Assembly (NCBI RefSeq): GCF_016802725.1
Contig: NC_052670.1
Location: forward strand, 15,963,641-16,027,640
Origin: Solenopsis invicta
Lineage: Eukaryota > Arthropoda > Insecta > Hymenoptera > Formicidae
Length of the DNA stretch: 64,000 nt
Reading direction: 5' to 3'
In this document: positions 47,171 to 59,525 of the stretch, piece after piece
How positions within the stretch are numbered: the stretch's first letter is position 1
How the letters are laid out: each line of letters starts with the position of its first letter
Translations under genes and position numbers: made by a program
The notes under the pieces: generated by a model
Seen by the model: the letters and a program-made list of their open reading frames with translations, nothing else
The model's database searches: none
Told to the model about the DNA's origin: nothing

Positions 47171-49236
47171 TAATACTTTAACGATTGAAAGATTACTTTG
47201 GTCGTTTTTATCATATTATAATAAACATAATTTCATCATAATCTTCTACATATTATATTTATAAATTTTATGTCAGCTCAGGAAATTGTTTTTGATAGTG
47301 ATTCATTTCAGACAATAATGATTATTTTGTAATTTATAATAGAAAAAGTGAGCAAAAATGACAAGTATTTTTGTGCATTATTTTAAGAATAAAATAATTT
47401 CTAATTATAATACAATATTTAATATCATAAAGCTAATATATAATTAACAATTTATTAAATTATCAAGAAAGGAATAATTATTAAATGATTACTTACATTA
47501 ATGAAAAATACATGAGATATCTTGAATGAATTAATAGTACAACAGTACAACAAATTGTGATAACTAATAACAATATAAATTCAGACTATCAAACTTGAGG
47601 ACGGACATTGGAACTGTCCTAGACTAACAATAAGTTTATATAGTAGCAGACGTTAAAATATTTAAAATCAATTTAAATATAATAAAAAATAAATTAATAA
47701 AAAATCATATAGAATGTACTCAAAGAATTATTTTTAATTAAAATTTAATCAAAACATTTCTCTCAAAAGTCAATTAGAAAGATTTTTTTACGTTACAAAA
47801 ATTACTTGCTCTTAGCAAAATAATTAAGGATTAAAGTTTATTATCTTATATAATGTTACCTCAGCTAATTATATTATTATTTAAGTAAATATTACACAAC
47901 AAATGTAAACATTTAGTTATGTATACAAGCATAAAATATCAACGATTTAAAAAAATTTTTTTTTTTTAATTTAAACTTATAAAAATTTAATAATAAGATT
48001 TTAATATATTTTGGAGACAAATTTCATACAATATATTTAAAACTTTGAGACTAAAATTGTTATTTAAATAAACCATATAAAATAGATCATATTTAAATAG
48101 ATATATGAAGAGATGTCTAAACTAAACTTTAAATATTTCTCTGAAGAAACAAAAAAAAGTTTTGTCTGCAAAAGCTGGATACAGTACTTAGCAACCAGAA
48201 AAATATAATGATACAGAAACAGAAGAGACAATAGAAGAAAAGAGAAAGTGCACTCCCTCTCGAAAGGTCAACATTTTCTTCTAGAACCGGTTTCTAGATT
48301 TAAGGCTGGTGAAAGCATCAACATTTGAAACTCCGAAACTTCAAAAAATCAAATTTATATAATTACACAGGCCTCCGTTTTTAGACTTCTTTACTGTTGT
48401 TTGAATAAACTTTATCATTTTCGATGTATTTTTGCGCGCTGATGAACACGAATCCGGCAAGCAAATTGTTCCATCACGTCAAATTTGTAAGAAAAGTCAG
48501 GTTAAAGGGTCAAAAATTAATTTGGCAAAAGAAAAACGTACGGCGTTAAAAAAAATCTATTTTAAAGGTAACAGTTGACACTTTAACATATAACAGAGAG
48601 AGAGAGAGCAGGCGAAACGTCAACTCACAGGAAGGGTTACTCTTCCCGAGGCCATTGCAGGATCACCTTGCAGTAGCCTCTTCTGTTCGTGGATCGCGTG
48701 CCATGAGGACAGATGTCACCTTGCACCAGCCACACTTCGCTTAGACACCTATCTAAACTTGAGAAAATTTGACATAGGACAATTTCTTTTGTTGACTCTT
48801 TAGTTATGCAATAAGAAACTATGTTAATGTATTATTTTATTATGTAAAACTTAAGCCAAAGATGCAAAGATTAAGAATTTATAGTAAAACTTAAAAGAAA
48901 ATTAGTTTTACATTATTTTTTACCTATAAAAAAAAGTTGATCCCACTCGGTCTAACATGGAGAATATGATGACAAAAAACTTTCCCTCCTTGCCGTTTGA
49001 ATTCTAGTTGAGCTTTGAGCCAGTCAAGTCAATGTGGCGATCAATGTAGAGGAGGACGTCTAATTTTCTCCTCTTCTCCTAATCCGAATCTTCTATCTCG
49101 ATCATTCTCCCTTCACATAGCATAAGCGATTAAAATTTTGCACAAAGTTTTCCAGATCCAATGATACGTTTAAAGGTTAAAAAGCATTAAATAATTAATA
49201 TAATTTGTCTACTATTGGATGTAAATGAAATATTTG
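47171..49236. other. Non-coding, nothing recognised
   Basis: AT-rich, with a (GA) run near 48595-48610. A less AT-rich block at 48615-48760 has no identifiable RNA or protein match by eye. Confidence 0.5.
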
Positions 49237-49487
49237 AATTTTTTAATATTGTTTTTAATGTCAAAAAAATTCAGTACAAAAAAATCATTATGTTTGGCTT
49301 TAAACATTTGTTAATGTTTACCGTTACATTACAAATTGCTAAGAAAAAAAATCATAAAAATAATATATATGTTACCAAACTGTTTATTCTTTACACGTAA
49401 AATGTATAAGTATCTCCTCTGCAGATCGCAAAAAAGAACTGAGGCACTGTACTTGATTGTGTCCATTGTTTTTACGCTCTTTACCTT

Positions 49488-49726
49488 TCATTTTCTGAGA
49501 ACAGCAGTTAATATAATTTTTTGTTCTATTAATGCGAACTTCTGGCCTATGCAGCTTCTTTGTCCACTGCTGAATGGAATAAAAGCATATTTTTGCCTGT
49601 TGCGAAAATTTTCCAGAAGGAAGCGATCTGGATCAAACTTTAATGGATTTGGCCAGATTTCCGGGTTCCGATGTAAAAACATAATTGTTATTGCTACAGT
49701 AATACCTTGTGGAATGATATTATTTC
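49488..49726 (-). pseudogene. CYP4-like P450 terminal exon, inverted unit
   Basis: After an acceptor (ttttag) the minus strand encodes FLHRNPEIWPNPLKFDPDRF, then PFSSGQRSCIGQKFAL, which includes the heme-binding FxxGxRxCxG loop with its Cys ligand. It ends LTAVLRK and a TGA where the family normally has Trp. Differences from the direct units (e.g. NFRNRQKYAF, SGQ) make it the most divergent copy. A single exon without the rest of the gene cannot make a P450. Confidence 0.88.
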
Positions 49727-49834
49727 CTAAAATAAAAGAGATAAACTATTATGAATTGCATTGACTTTAATACATTGATTAATCAATGTATTAAAATCAA
49801 TGCAATTCATAATAGTTTATCTCTTTTATTTTAG

Positions 49835-50073
49835 GAAATAATGTCATTCCAAAAGGAGTGACTGTAGCAATAACAATACTGTTCCTACATCGGAATCCGG
49901 AAATCTGGCCGAATCCGTTAAAGTTCGATCCAGATCGCTTCCTTCTGGAAAATTCTTACAACAGGCAAAAATGTGCTTTTATTCCATTCAGCAGTGGACC
50001 AAGAAGCTGCATAGGCCAGAAGTTCGCATTAATAGAACAAAAAATTATATTAACTGCTGTTCTCAGAAAATGA
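49835..50073 (+). pseudogene. CYP4-like P450 terminal exon, direct unit 1
   Basis: Acceptor tttattttag, then codons for VIPKGVTVAITILFLHRNPE, DPDRFLLENSYNRQKC, IPFSSGPRSCIGQKFAL and LTAVLRK, and a TGA in place of the usual Trp. The homology goes on past the stop (KVKSVKTMDTIKYS, then in a shifted frame EEILIHFT), i.e. the normal C-terminus, to about 50177. The stop and the frameshift are shared by all units, so the exon was dead before amplification. Confidence 0.9.
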
Positions 50074-50395
50074 AAGGTAAAGAGCGTAAAAACAATGGAC
50101 ACAATCAAGTACAGTGCCTCAGTTCTTTTTTGCGATCTGCAGAGGAGATACTTATACATTTTACGTGTAAAGAATAAACAGTTTGGTAACATATATATTA
50201 TTTTTATGATTTTTTTTCCTAGCAATTTGTAATGTAACGGTAAACATTAACAAATGTTTAAAGCCAAACATAATGATTTTTTTGTACTGAATTTTTTTGA
50301 CATTAAAAACAATATTAAAAAATTCAAATATTTGATTGATTAATCAATGTATTAAAGTCAATGCAATTCATAATAGTTTATCTCTTTTATTTTAG

Positions 50396-50634
50396 GAAAT
50401 AATGTCATTCCAAAAGGAGTGACTGTAGCAATAACAATACTGTTCCTACATCGGAATCCGGAAATCTGGCCGAATCCGTTAAAGTTCGATCCAGATCGCT
50501 TCCTTCTGGAAAATTCTTACAACAGGCAAAAATGTGCTTTTATTTCATTCAGCAGTGGACCAAGAAGCTGCATAGGCCAGAAGTTCGCATTAATAGAACA
50601 AAAAATTATATTAACTGCTGTTCTCAGAAAATGA
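50396..50634 (+). pseudogene. P450 terminal exon, direct unit 2
   Basis: As unit 1, with Ser instead of Pro before the heme loop (ISFSSGPRSC). Confidence 0.9.
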
Positions 50635-50956
50635 AAGGTAAAGAGCGTAAAAACAATGGACACAATCAAGTACAGTGCCTCAGTTCTTTTTTGCGATCTG
50701 CAGAGGAGATACTTATACATTTTACGTGTAAAGAATAAACAGTTTGGTAACATATATATTATTTTTATGATTTTTTTTCTTAGCAATTTGTAATGTAACG
50801 GTAAACATTAACAAATGTTTAAAGCCAAACATAATGATTTTTTTGTACTGAATTTTTTTGACATTAAAAACAATATTAAAAAATTCAAATATTTGATTGA
50901 TTAATCAATGTATTAAAGTCAATGCAATTCATAATAGTTTATCTCTTTTATTTTAG

Positions 50957-51195
50957 GAAATAATGTCATTCCAAAAGGAGTGACTGTAGCAATAACAATA
51001 CTGTTCCTACATCGGAATCCGGAAATCTGGCCGAATCCGTTAAAGTTCGATCCAGATCGCTTCCTTCTGGAAAATTCTTACAACAGGCAAAAATGTGCTT
51101 TTATTTCATTCAGCAGTGGACCAAGAAGCTGCATAGGCCAGAAGTTCGCATTAATAGAACAAAAAATTATATTAACTGCTGTTCTCAGAAAATGA
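50957..51195 (+). pseudogene. P450 terminal exon, direct unit 3
   Basis: As unit 2, including the Ser substitution. Confidence 0.9.
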
Positions 51196-51517
51196 AAGGT
51201 AAAGAGCGTAAAAACAATGGACACAATCAAGTACAGTGCCTCAGTTCTTTTTTGCGATCTGCAGAGGAGATACTTATACATTTTACGTGTAAAGAATAAA
51301 CAGTTTGGTAACATATATATTATTTTTATGATTTTTTTTCTTAGCAATTTGTAATGTAACGGTAAACATTAACAAATGTTTAAAGCCAAACATAATGATT
51401 TTTTTGTACTGAATTTTTTTGACATTAAAAACAATATTAAAAAATTCAAATATTTGATTGATTAATCAATGTATTAAAGTCAATGCAATTCATAATAGTT
51501 TATCTCTTTTATTTTAG

Positions 51518-51756
51518 GAAATAATGTCATTCCAAAAGGAGTGACTGTAGCAATAACAATACTGTTCCTACATCGGAATCCGGAAATCTGGCCGAATCCG
51601 TTAAAGTTCGATCCAGATCGCTTCCTTCTGGAAAATTCTTACAACAGGCAAAAATGTGCTTTTATTCCATTCAGCAGTGGACCAAGAAGCTGCATAGGCC
51701 AGAAGTTCGCATTAATAGAACAAAAAATTATATTAACTGCTGTTCTCAGAAAATGA
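51518..51756 (+). pseudogene. P450 terminal exon, direct unit 4
   Basis: As unit 1 (Pro retained before the heme loop). Confidence 0.9.
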
Positions 51757-52078
51757 AAGGTAAAGAGCGTAAAAACAATGGACACAATCAAGTACAGTGC
51801 CTCAGTTCTTTTTTGCGATCTGCAGAGGAGATACTTATACATTTTACGTGTAAAGAATAAACAGTTTGGTAACATATATATTATTTTTATGATTTTTTTT
51901 CTTAGCAATTTGTAATGTAACGGTAAACATTAACAAATGTTTAAAGCCAAACATAATGATTTTTTTGTACTGAATTTTTTTGACATTAAAAACAATATTA
52001 AAAAATTCAAATATTTGATTGATTAATCAATGTATTAAAGTCAATGCAATTCATAATAGTTTATCTCTTTTATTTTAG

Positions 52079-52183
52079 GAAATAATGTCATTCCAAAAGG
52101 AGTGACTGTAGCAATAACAATACTGTTCCTACATCGGAACCCGGAAATCTGGCCAAATCCATTAAAGTTTGATCCAGATCGCT
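52079..52183 (+). pseudogene. P450 terminal exon, partial unit 5
   Basis: Stops after the DPDR codons at the array's right border (gatcgctaaaaatag). It carries the sequence variants of the inverted unit. Confidence 0.85.
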
Positions 52184-52299
52184 AAAAATAGTACCCCCTT
52201 CTCCTCTATAATAATAATAACGGTAAAGTTGGAAAACAATTCTTTAACAAACCACTTGTTGTCATTATGCAATATTCATTGAAAAAAGTAACTAGTTAG

Positions 52300-52553
52300 T
52301 TGACTCGTTACGTTAACGAGGAAAAGTAACGCAAAAAGTAACGCGTTACTTTGATTTGTAACGAGCAAAATTTTAAGTTAATATTTTTTAATAAGTAATG
52401 CATAATGATAACAAGTTAATTGTTAAAAGTGATTATTCCAACCTTGGCCTTACTATTACTGTTATGGAAAATTGTAACATTATTACCAAATTATAAAATG
52501 TAACGAGTAACGAGTAACGGCGTTACTTACCGTAACTCGTTACTTGCCATACC
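52300..52553. repeat. TAACG-rich element end, possibly hAT-like
   Basis: Multiple taacg/cgtta motifs (gtaacgagtaacggcgttac, gtaacgcgttacttt). Reverse-complemented, the right border reads CAGGTATGGCAAGTAACG. A CAGG-start terminal repeat would suit hAT, but no partner end or 8-bp duplication was confirmed. Confidence 0.4.
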
Positions 52554-52559
52554 TGTATA

Positions 52560-54019
52560 TATTATATACCTATATAGCGATAAATATTTATATATAAATT
52601 TATAACAAATTTACATACTATAAAATACGAAAAACATTTTTAAATAATTATAACAAAATAATATGTAAAAGCTTGATATATCCTGATAGATAATAATTTT
52701 CATAATTTTATTAAAAATTTGTTAGAGTTTTTTGTTTTGTCAATCGCCAAAGCGCGTGTCGGAAGTTAGTCACATCGCAGGGGCAAAACTGAAATAATAC
52801 TATTCGCCCGCGAAACTTTAAACCGACATAACTTATATATGATTTATAAATAAATTAGATATATCATACATCATTGTACTCGTTAGAAAAAACGCTACAA
52901 TTTTTACCATATAGAAATATTCACTTTACCATTCGCTTTACCAAGCTAATACAATTATAAAAATTATTATCAGTCAGAACATATCTACCTTCGACATTTT
53001 CGACCTTTCTATGATTTTATTTTTAATGTTTCTCGTGTTACATAGTATATAAATTTGTTATAAATATTAAACACGTGCAGATTGACAATTTATTTAAAAA
53101 TCAACTTTTAAGTAGTACTCGTTTAATTGTTTATGTATGCAGTATCATTTCCACTGTTTCTTACAATAAGTAATAATTGTTTGCCAAACACGATGGTAGA
53201 TAATTTACATACGCGTTCTTTGGTTTGTAAATTTGATTCAAAACACATTTTGCACACAATTATTTTATATGCTTTTTTAATATTTATTTTCATTAAATAT
53301 TTATTTAATACGATTTAAAAAACTTATTTAAAATATAATTTAATTATTGTATTTTATTGACTCTTTCTGATATTTTTCTTTTTTAAATGATATAACAAAA
53401 GTTACAAAAATGTTATTTTAGATGTTACACCACATTAAAAATCAATAAAAGTTTGTATTTATATGTTATTAATGTATTTATGAATAAAATATATGAAAAA
53501 TGTGTTTTATTTTGTTAATTATAATAAATGATTTACAAACCTTAAAAAAATTTTTCCAAATTATAAAATAAAGAATACAAGTAAATCCTAATATGACCCA
53601 AAAGTCAACAAATTAAAATGACAAAAATGGCAATGATAAAAACTTACAGTTCTATTTGAACACTGATACTGCTAGGGATAGCAGCCCCACAAAGTAACTT
53701 CTTTTGACTTATTAACAATCGACGTCTTTATTTTTACGCGAAGCAGCTAGTGTTTCGTGTGTCTGCTTAAATGCGACTGATTTTTCGGCATCAAACTTGA
53801 TATACCCGGTGCGAGTCACATATACTTGTTTCGAAGATTAGTGTTAGAACCAATTGTCAATCAGAAGTCTATACATGACCATATATAGAGTAATGTAAAC
53901 ATACAAATACAAGCTTATTCACGCAAGTACGCACGTAGAGATAATCGGAAAGATCATCGAAATGATACGGTGCTCTCTATGTCTCGAAAATACTCAGCGA
54001 GATTAAAAAAATTAGTAAA
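52560..54019. other. Non-coding AT-rich region
   Basis: No supported gene. Short open stretches (e.g. 53127-53318) have no recognisable motif. Confidence 0.5.
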
Positions 54020-54021
54020 TA

Positions 54022-54316
54022 CAGTAGAGCCTTCCACAGCCTAAGTTCCATTCTCCGAACACTTAATATCCGAATGTTTTACTATTAACTATTTGAATGT
54101 TATACCCTATTGTGAAATTAATTTTGATTTCTTTACGTAAAGAATTCAAGTTTTTTTGAATATATAAAGTCCTTTTTGTCCTTAAAGTCCAAAAATTTAA
54201 GTTTTTGATTGAATAAATGAAATTTAATATAAAAATGTATTTATTCTATTATCCAAAAATTCCTTTATCCGAACAATTTTGTCTCGCTATTATTTCGGAT
54301 ATGGGAAGCTCCACTA
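54022..54316. mobile_element. pogo/Tigger-like MITE
   Basis: Ends cagtagagccttccacagcc / atgggaagctccacta, bounded by TA, with subterminal tccgaac motifs in both orientations. 295 bp, no transposase. Confidence 0.7.
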
Positions 54317-57300
54317 TATACATATAAGTGCCCTATTTTATAAGATTTTGGCAAACACAAATATCCACGAGGTGAGCTGACCGATATTACTGCACAAAAA
54401 GGAAAACAGATATAAAAATCATTGCTAAAAGACTTTTAAAAAATGAAACGCATTATCGATTAATTAGTTACCCCCTCTATCGCAACTAAATCAGTTTTAC
54501 CGACCAATAAAACAGACGGCAACAATGTTGATAATATACATATGTACTAACATCTTTATACGTAAGATTATACACTATTTTTAAAAAATGTGCAATTTTT
54601 GGAATTTTCCGTGAATCTTCTTTCAATAATAAATCATCTTCATCACTGCTGAATGATAAAGAATCGCACGCGGAATGGAATAGACAAGATCAAAGCAGTA
54701 CTTCCGTAATAAATTAATTTTATTATATTTACACTGAAAATGATCCAAAATTGAGTATCGAAACGTCTGTACTAATAACTGCTTACAGCAATTTTGTTTA
54801 ACATTATTATTATATTGTTATTAAAATGCTTATTTAAAATGTGTACACACATAATTATTGTGAAGTTGGATTAGATAAAGCATAAGGATGAATTAACGAT
54901 AAAAAGAAAGAAGAAGTAAGAAAGAGTTTTGAATCAGTCATGTCATTTGGTTGATAGTATAGATATTTGATAGAATTTGAACTTTGTACTAAAACGAGAC
55001 TCAAATATCGATTGCGAGATACGGAAGAAGTGCATATCAGCAGCGATTATAAATATAAGAAACTGCAAAGATTAAGGCCAATATTATTCATAGTGATTTT
55101 TATATTTATGTCCGTAAGTTCATATTAAGTAATACAAGAGATAAACACCTCCAAATCGTCTTTTAATAGAATTATATTTATTATCATTAAGATAAGTGCA
55201 TGTATTATACTACTATTATTAGGTATTATTATAAGATATAAATAGAATTATCAGTTCCTGATATACTAAATACAAAGATCTCTTCCGTATAAATTTCACA
55301 TGTTCAACCTGGATTAGTTCAAATTCCTAATCAGTAGTTTTTGATATGCCATTTGATTCCGATCTGTTGAAAAACTGTGATATTCTTCGGTCTTATGCAA
55401 ACAAAAGCTGTAATCTTTAAACTGTGCATATTTAGGAAAACGAAAGAAAATAAAAGCATTATAATATGATTAATCAGAATTATTTATTTAAAATCGTTTC
55501 AAAATCTTGTCACGGTTCATTCCTGTAAAGAACATAATGTAAATTAAAGGAATAAAACTTAAATAATAATAGCATTGTAGTAATAATTGTAATGATTGCT
55601 GAACGAATGCGATAAAAGTTTGCCGTAATGTAGAATCTAATATAACAATAAATGATTTAATAGAAAATATTACAGTGGAATAAAAGTTTTAAAACAGAGA
55701 TTGTATTTTATTTTCTCAATTAATTCTAAGCAATAAATTCTTTAATAAATTAATTTTTGCAATTTTTTCGATATCGTATATTACATAAATGCAGATTATA
55801 TATTTCGATAATAATCATAATGAAAACATTGATAACAGTGACCAATTAAGATAACCCCACTCTCAAAATTTCAAAGTTTCAATTGATAAGATTATATTCA
55901 TTGCAAGGTTAATTAAACTTGACACCGTTATTTATATATAATTTTGATAAAAAGTTATTTGTCGTGGTAATAATTTTATTTTTGTAATTTTATTCATAAA
56001 ATGCTTGTTTCAAGACGTTACTCTTATCTCTAAAAATTTTTAATGGCGGAAATAATCTGCGTATTTGTTTTTTCAAAAGACCGCTCCCGATCGATAGATG
56101 TAAAATGCAATTACTATTGTCAATTGCCCACGAACACTATTAAATTATCGAGGACAATTAATCAGTCTAAAGAAACTGTAGAATTGCAAGTACACAGCGA
56201 GCGTGAACCATTTCGGAACATATAATATTTATTTTTATTCAAACAACAAATTAAATTATAATTCTATTAATTAAATTGATAGTACCACAGAATTTAATAT
56301 TATAATATTCAGCAATCTATATTCAGTAGTCAAATATATCGTGAAATATTCTTTGATTTTTTAAATTTCAGATGATGAATAATTTCGTTCATAAACGATT
56401 AGCATGTGTAAAACATCAAATTATATTCAAATTATTTTTTCTTTTATTTTTTGTTTAATTAACGTATTTTTAGGAGATGAAAATAATGTATTAAACAGAC
56501 TGTTAATATTTAAAAATTTCGAGATCTAGACTTTGCATCGCGATATCTTCGCTTGTAGGGCACTGACAGAAGAAATAAGAACACTTTTATTATGTAATTT
56601 TCCTAAAGTTACTGTTTGAGACTATTTAGAACGTGATCGGTTCAGCCGTTACTGAAATTTACTGAGATCATCAGATCTTGTGTATATGAAAATTATCGAT
56701 TCGCGTAAAGAGAGGTGGTTCGCTAACTTCGCTTGGACTAGGACCGCGCCTCTTGATAAGATGTTTTATAAAGATCTATAAGAACGTATCTCTGCATTTA
56801 CTCTCTTGTAAAAAAAAACGTATGCTTTTGCTAATAAAATCTAAGTCAACATATCCTTTTAATATTTGTAGAAAGCTTGGCAATTCCTTTCAACAATCTA
56901 TTAAATTATCATTACGTATTCAGAGGATCATAAGTTAGGAGGAGGAGACGGAAAATGCGGTCGGAATTGTATTTTGAGATATGACTATAAGACGAGTAGG
57001 AACGAGGCCTAGAATACATCAAGGTAAGGTGTCTGATGTGAGATCCTTGAAGAGAATACTAATTTTGATTATGCTCGCACCTTACGATCCTCAACACTTC
57101 AAGGTAATAAAAGATTAAAAAATTAATAGATTTGCATAAGATGAGAAATAAAGTAATAAAGGAAGAATGGAGCAGAATGTGAATGACGAGCACGTAACAC
57201 GAAATATATCGATGGAAAGATATTAAATTCAATTTTCAACATACAATTTCGCAATGCAAAATTATAATTGCGATGTTGATGTAATAATTCATGTTCTCAT

Positions 57301-57368
57301 TGCAAAAAGATTGAGAAGAAATATAATTCATAATTTCTAGATGTCATGTAAAATGTAAATTTAATTAC

Positions 57369-57402
<34 letters not shown>

Positions 57403-58700
57403 CATCTTTAAATATTAATTTAACTTAAATGCCATATGAAAATTCATGCTTATTGTAAATTTATGCTATACGCACACACCGGCAATTAAACATCCAATAT
57501 ACAATCAATACTTGCATAATAAAAATATAAAAATATAAATAAATATTATTATAGCAATAACATTTATTTCTACACATTTTTATATTTTTTGATACATTTA
57601 TCCGATTTTTTATTATATTTATCAGTTCCATTAGTTCTTTCGAAATATATACTAATTTGACACGTTAATCATTAACTCAAACACTCATTTATGAAATGAG
57701 CATATATTATATTAATTAAATTTAAAAATTTAATTTGTTTTATTTTAAATTACTTTAATTTAATAATAATTTAAAGATTTTGCAGAAAATATTTGATAAA
57801 ACAAACATATAAAATCATTAGATTATCAACAAGCAATGATCAACTCGCGATCTGCAATTCGATTTTCATATACATACTTTTAAAAAATGAGAATAAGAAT
57901 CAAATCTCTCTAATGATATGTGGCTACTTATTAAGTCTATTAAGAAAAAGTGCACAAGTGCAAAAAAAAAACAAAGACTTACTTTTAGATTAAAATACAT
58001 GAAAAGTATTATGTATGTACAGATAAGTGTGCCAAAATAATAAAATATATATTTAAATAGATTACAATTATGTATTATTCGCTCGAAGAAATTGGATAAA
58101 TTTAAGAATTAATATTAATTAATACAATCATAGAGTTATATAGGATGAGTCTCTCACATTATGCACTATTCACTAAATTATCATAAAAAACGTAAGAAGA
58201 AAGTAGCATTAAGTTGTACTTCACAAGATTCTTATTACCTATGAATTGCACGTTATTCGCATAATGCTTTTTGTCTATTGATATTATTTTTTTTCTGTGT
58301 GCGAAAATAGACGTTGGCCAATGATGACAACGACGACGATGTTATGTCACTAATCGTGGATACATTCACTGACGACGAAAGAAGTTGAGAACGGTATCAC
58401 AACGTCTAGTACCGTATTAATCAGATAGATGCTTAATTAATTTCATTGCTGACATAATCAAAATAAAAGCAATTTAATAAATTAGCACGCCGCGTAGAAA
58501 GCACAATATATGTAAAAGAAATATGCCTCCTTCAAAAAGATCTTCGTTAATATTTATTCGAATAATTACACAGTATTATCTAAAGAAGTTATAAACGAAG
58601 GAATATTAAAATTATTGTTTGTCAGGATCGGAAGGCAAGGATATTTTTTTCAATAAAAATATTTCAAATAATATTTCTCTATTTTCTATATTTATAATAT
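54317..58700. other. Long non-coding AT-rich region with a (GT)n microsatellite
   Basis: The GT run is at about 57374-57399. A 60-codon ATG frame (56043-56225) has no recognisable similarity. The motif gaacgaggcct at 57006 also occurs in the DIRS-associated repeats at about 62555 and could be an old element end. Nothing else is supported. Confidence 0.45.
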
Positions 58701-58841
58701 TAAGTATTTTAGCATTGTTCGGTACATAATCGACGTAATAACTTACGCTGGGCATCGATCACAGTGATTCTACTATTCTTTCCTTCGTCTCGTTTCGGGG
58801 AAATTCGGCTAACAATGACGCGTGGGGAGATGAGCCGATGA

Positions 58842-59522
58842 TCACTCTTGATATTTTTTCGACACTCACTCCTGCTCCAAACTTCAAATAACACTCTTTG
58901 GGCATCACAACAAAAATATTCTCGCCCAGATTTTCTTGAGGCTCCGAAATTGAATCCAGAGGTTGAACCAGCGATGCAAGAAGCGGCAATAAAAAGAGAT
59001 AAACACTTCCTAGAAAACCAAAATAATATTGGCTCGGCGATTGCGAGCGTAGGCTCTGCGTTATCTCTAATACTGTCAGCAGACGAGGAAGGTTTAGACG
59101 AACTCTTAATTATAGAAAGACTTTCTGATACGATTAGATTCTTAGCTGATCTTTTTAACAAACAGACAGTTTGTAGGAGAGCATTTATTTTACCGGGCTT
59201 AAAACCTAAGTTAAAAGCAGCTCTGGAAAAGACTAAGGCGGAAGAGTTTCTTTTCGGAAAAGAATTGAGTGAAAAAATCAAACAAGTAGGCGTTATGGAA
59301 AAAATGGCTAAGACACTTAAAGAACAACCACCTAAGAAGCAGAATACTTTTTTTCCAAAAAACTGGAAAGGCCATCCAGGGAGGACCTGGAACAGTACTC
59401 AGCCATATCAACAACAGAACCAATCGAAACGTCGATTTTTCAAGAAGAAGACTCAATATCAAAATCGCTCTCAGAATTCGAGCACCAAGTCAGCAACGGT
59501 GAACGACAAGAAAACAACTTAG
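58842..59522 (+). pseudogene. DIRS retrotransposon Gag-like ORF, N-terminus truncated
   Basis: Open from after a TGA at 58839-58841 to TAG 59520-59522, with no ATG at its start. Contains PDFLEAPKLNPEVEPAMQEA, KRDKHFLENQNNIGSAIASV and a basic Gln/Asn/Lys-rich C-terminus, as in Gag-like proteins of DIRS elements. TAG is followed directly by TAA, and the RT frame continues in the same phase, so the two ORFs are separated only by a double stop. A 190-codon minus-strand frame over this region is a shadow. Confidence 0.75.
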
Positions 59523-59525
59523 TAA

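Larger units (their letters stand above)
49237..52183. repeat. 561-bp tandem array built from a P450 terminal exon, with inverted first copy
   Basis: One inverted unit (49237-49783) meets the direct units at the palindrome ttgattaatcaa. Four direct units with period 561 follow (exons at 49835, 50396, 50957, 51518), then a fifth cut off at about 52183. The direct units are nearly identical: units 1 and 4 share a Pro codon before the heme loop where units 2 and 3 have Ser. The partial fifth unit matches the inverted unit's variants (cggaacccggaaatctggcc) rather than its direct neighbours. Confidence 0.92.

Noticed and set aside
48615..48760. Less AT-rich block considered as an snRNA or other structured RNA
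   Set aside because: Does not match U1, U2, U4, U5, U6 or SRP consensus features that I know.
49336..49764. 142-codon plus-strand frame and repeated ~89-codon minus frames in the 561-bp array
   Set aside because: Antisense shadows of the P450 exon units, repeated because the unit is repeated.
56043..56225. 60-codon ATG frame
   Set aside because: No recognisable motif and no supporting splice structure.
58709..59281. 190-codon open frame on the minus strand
   Set aside because: Antisense to the DIRS Gag-like ORF, which has recognisable family sequence; the minus frame has none.
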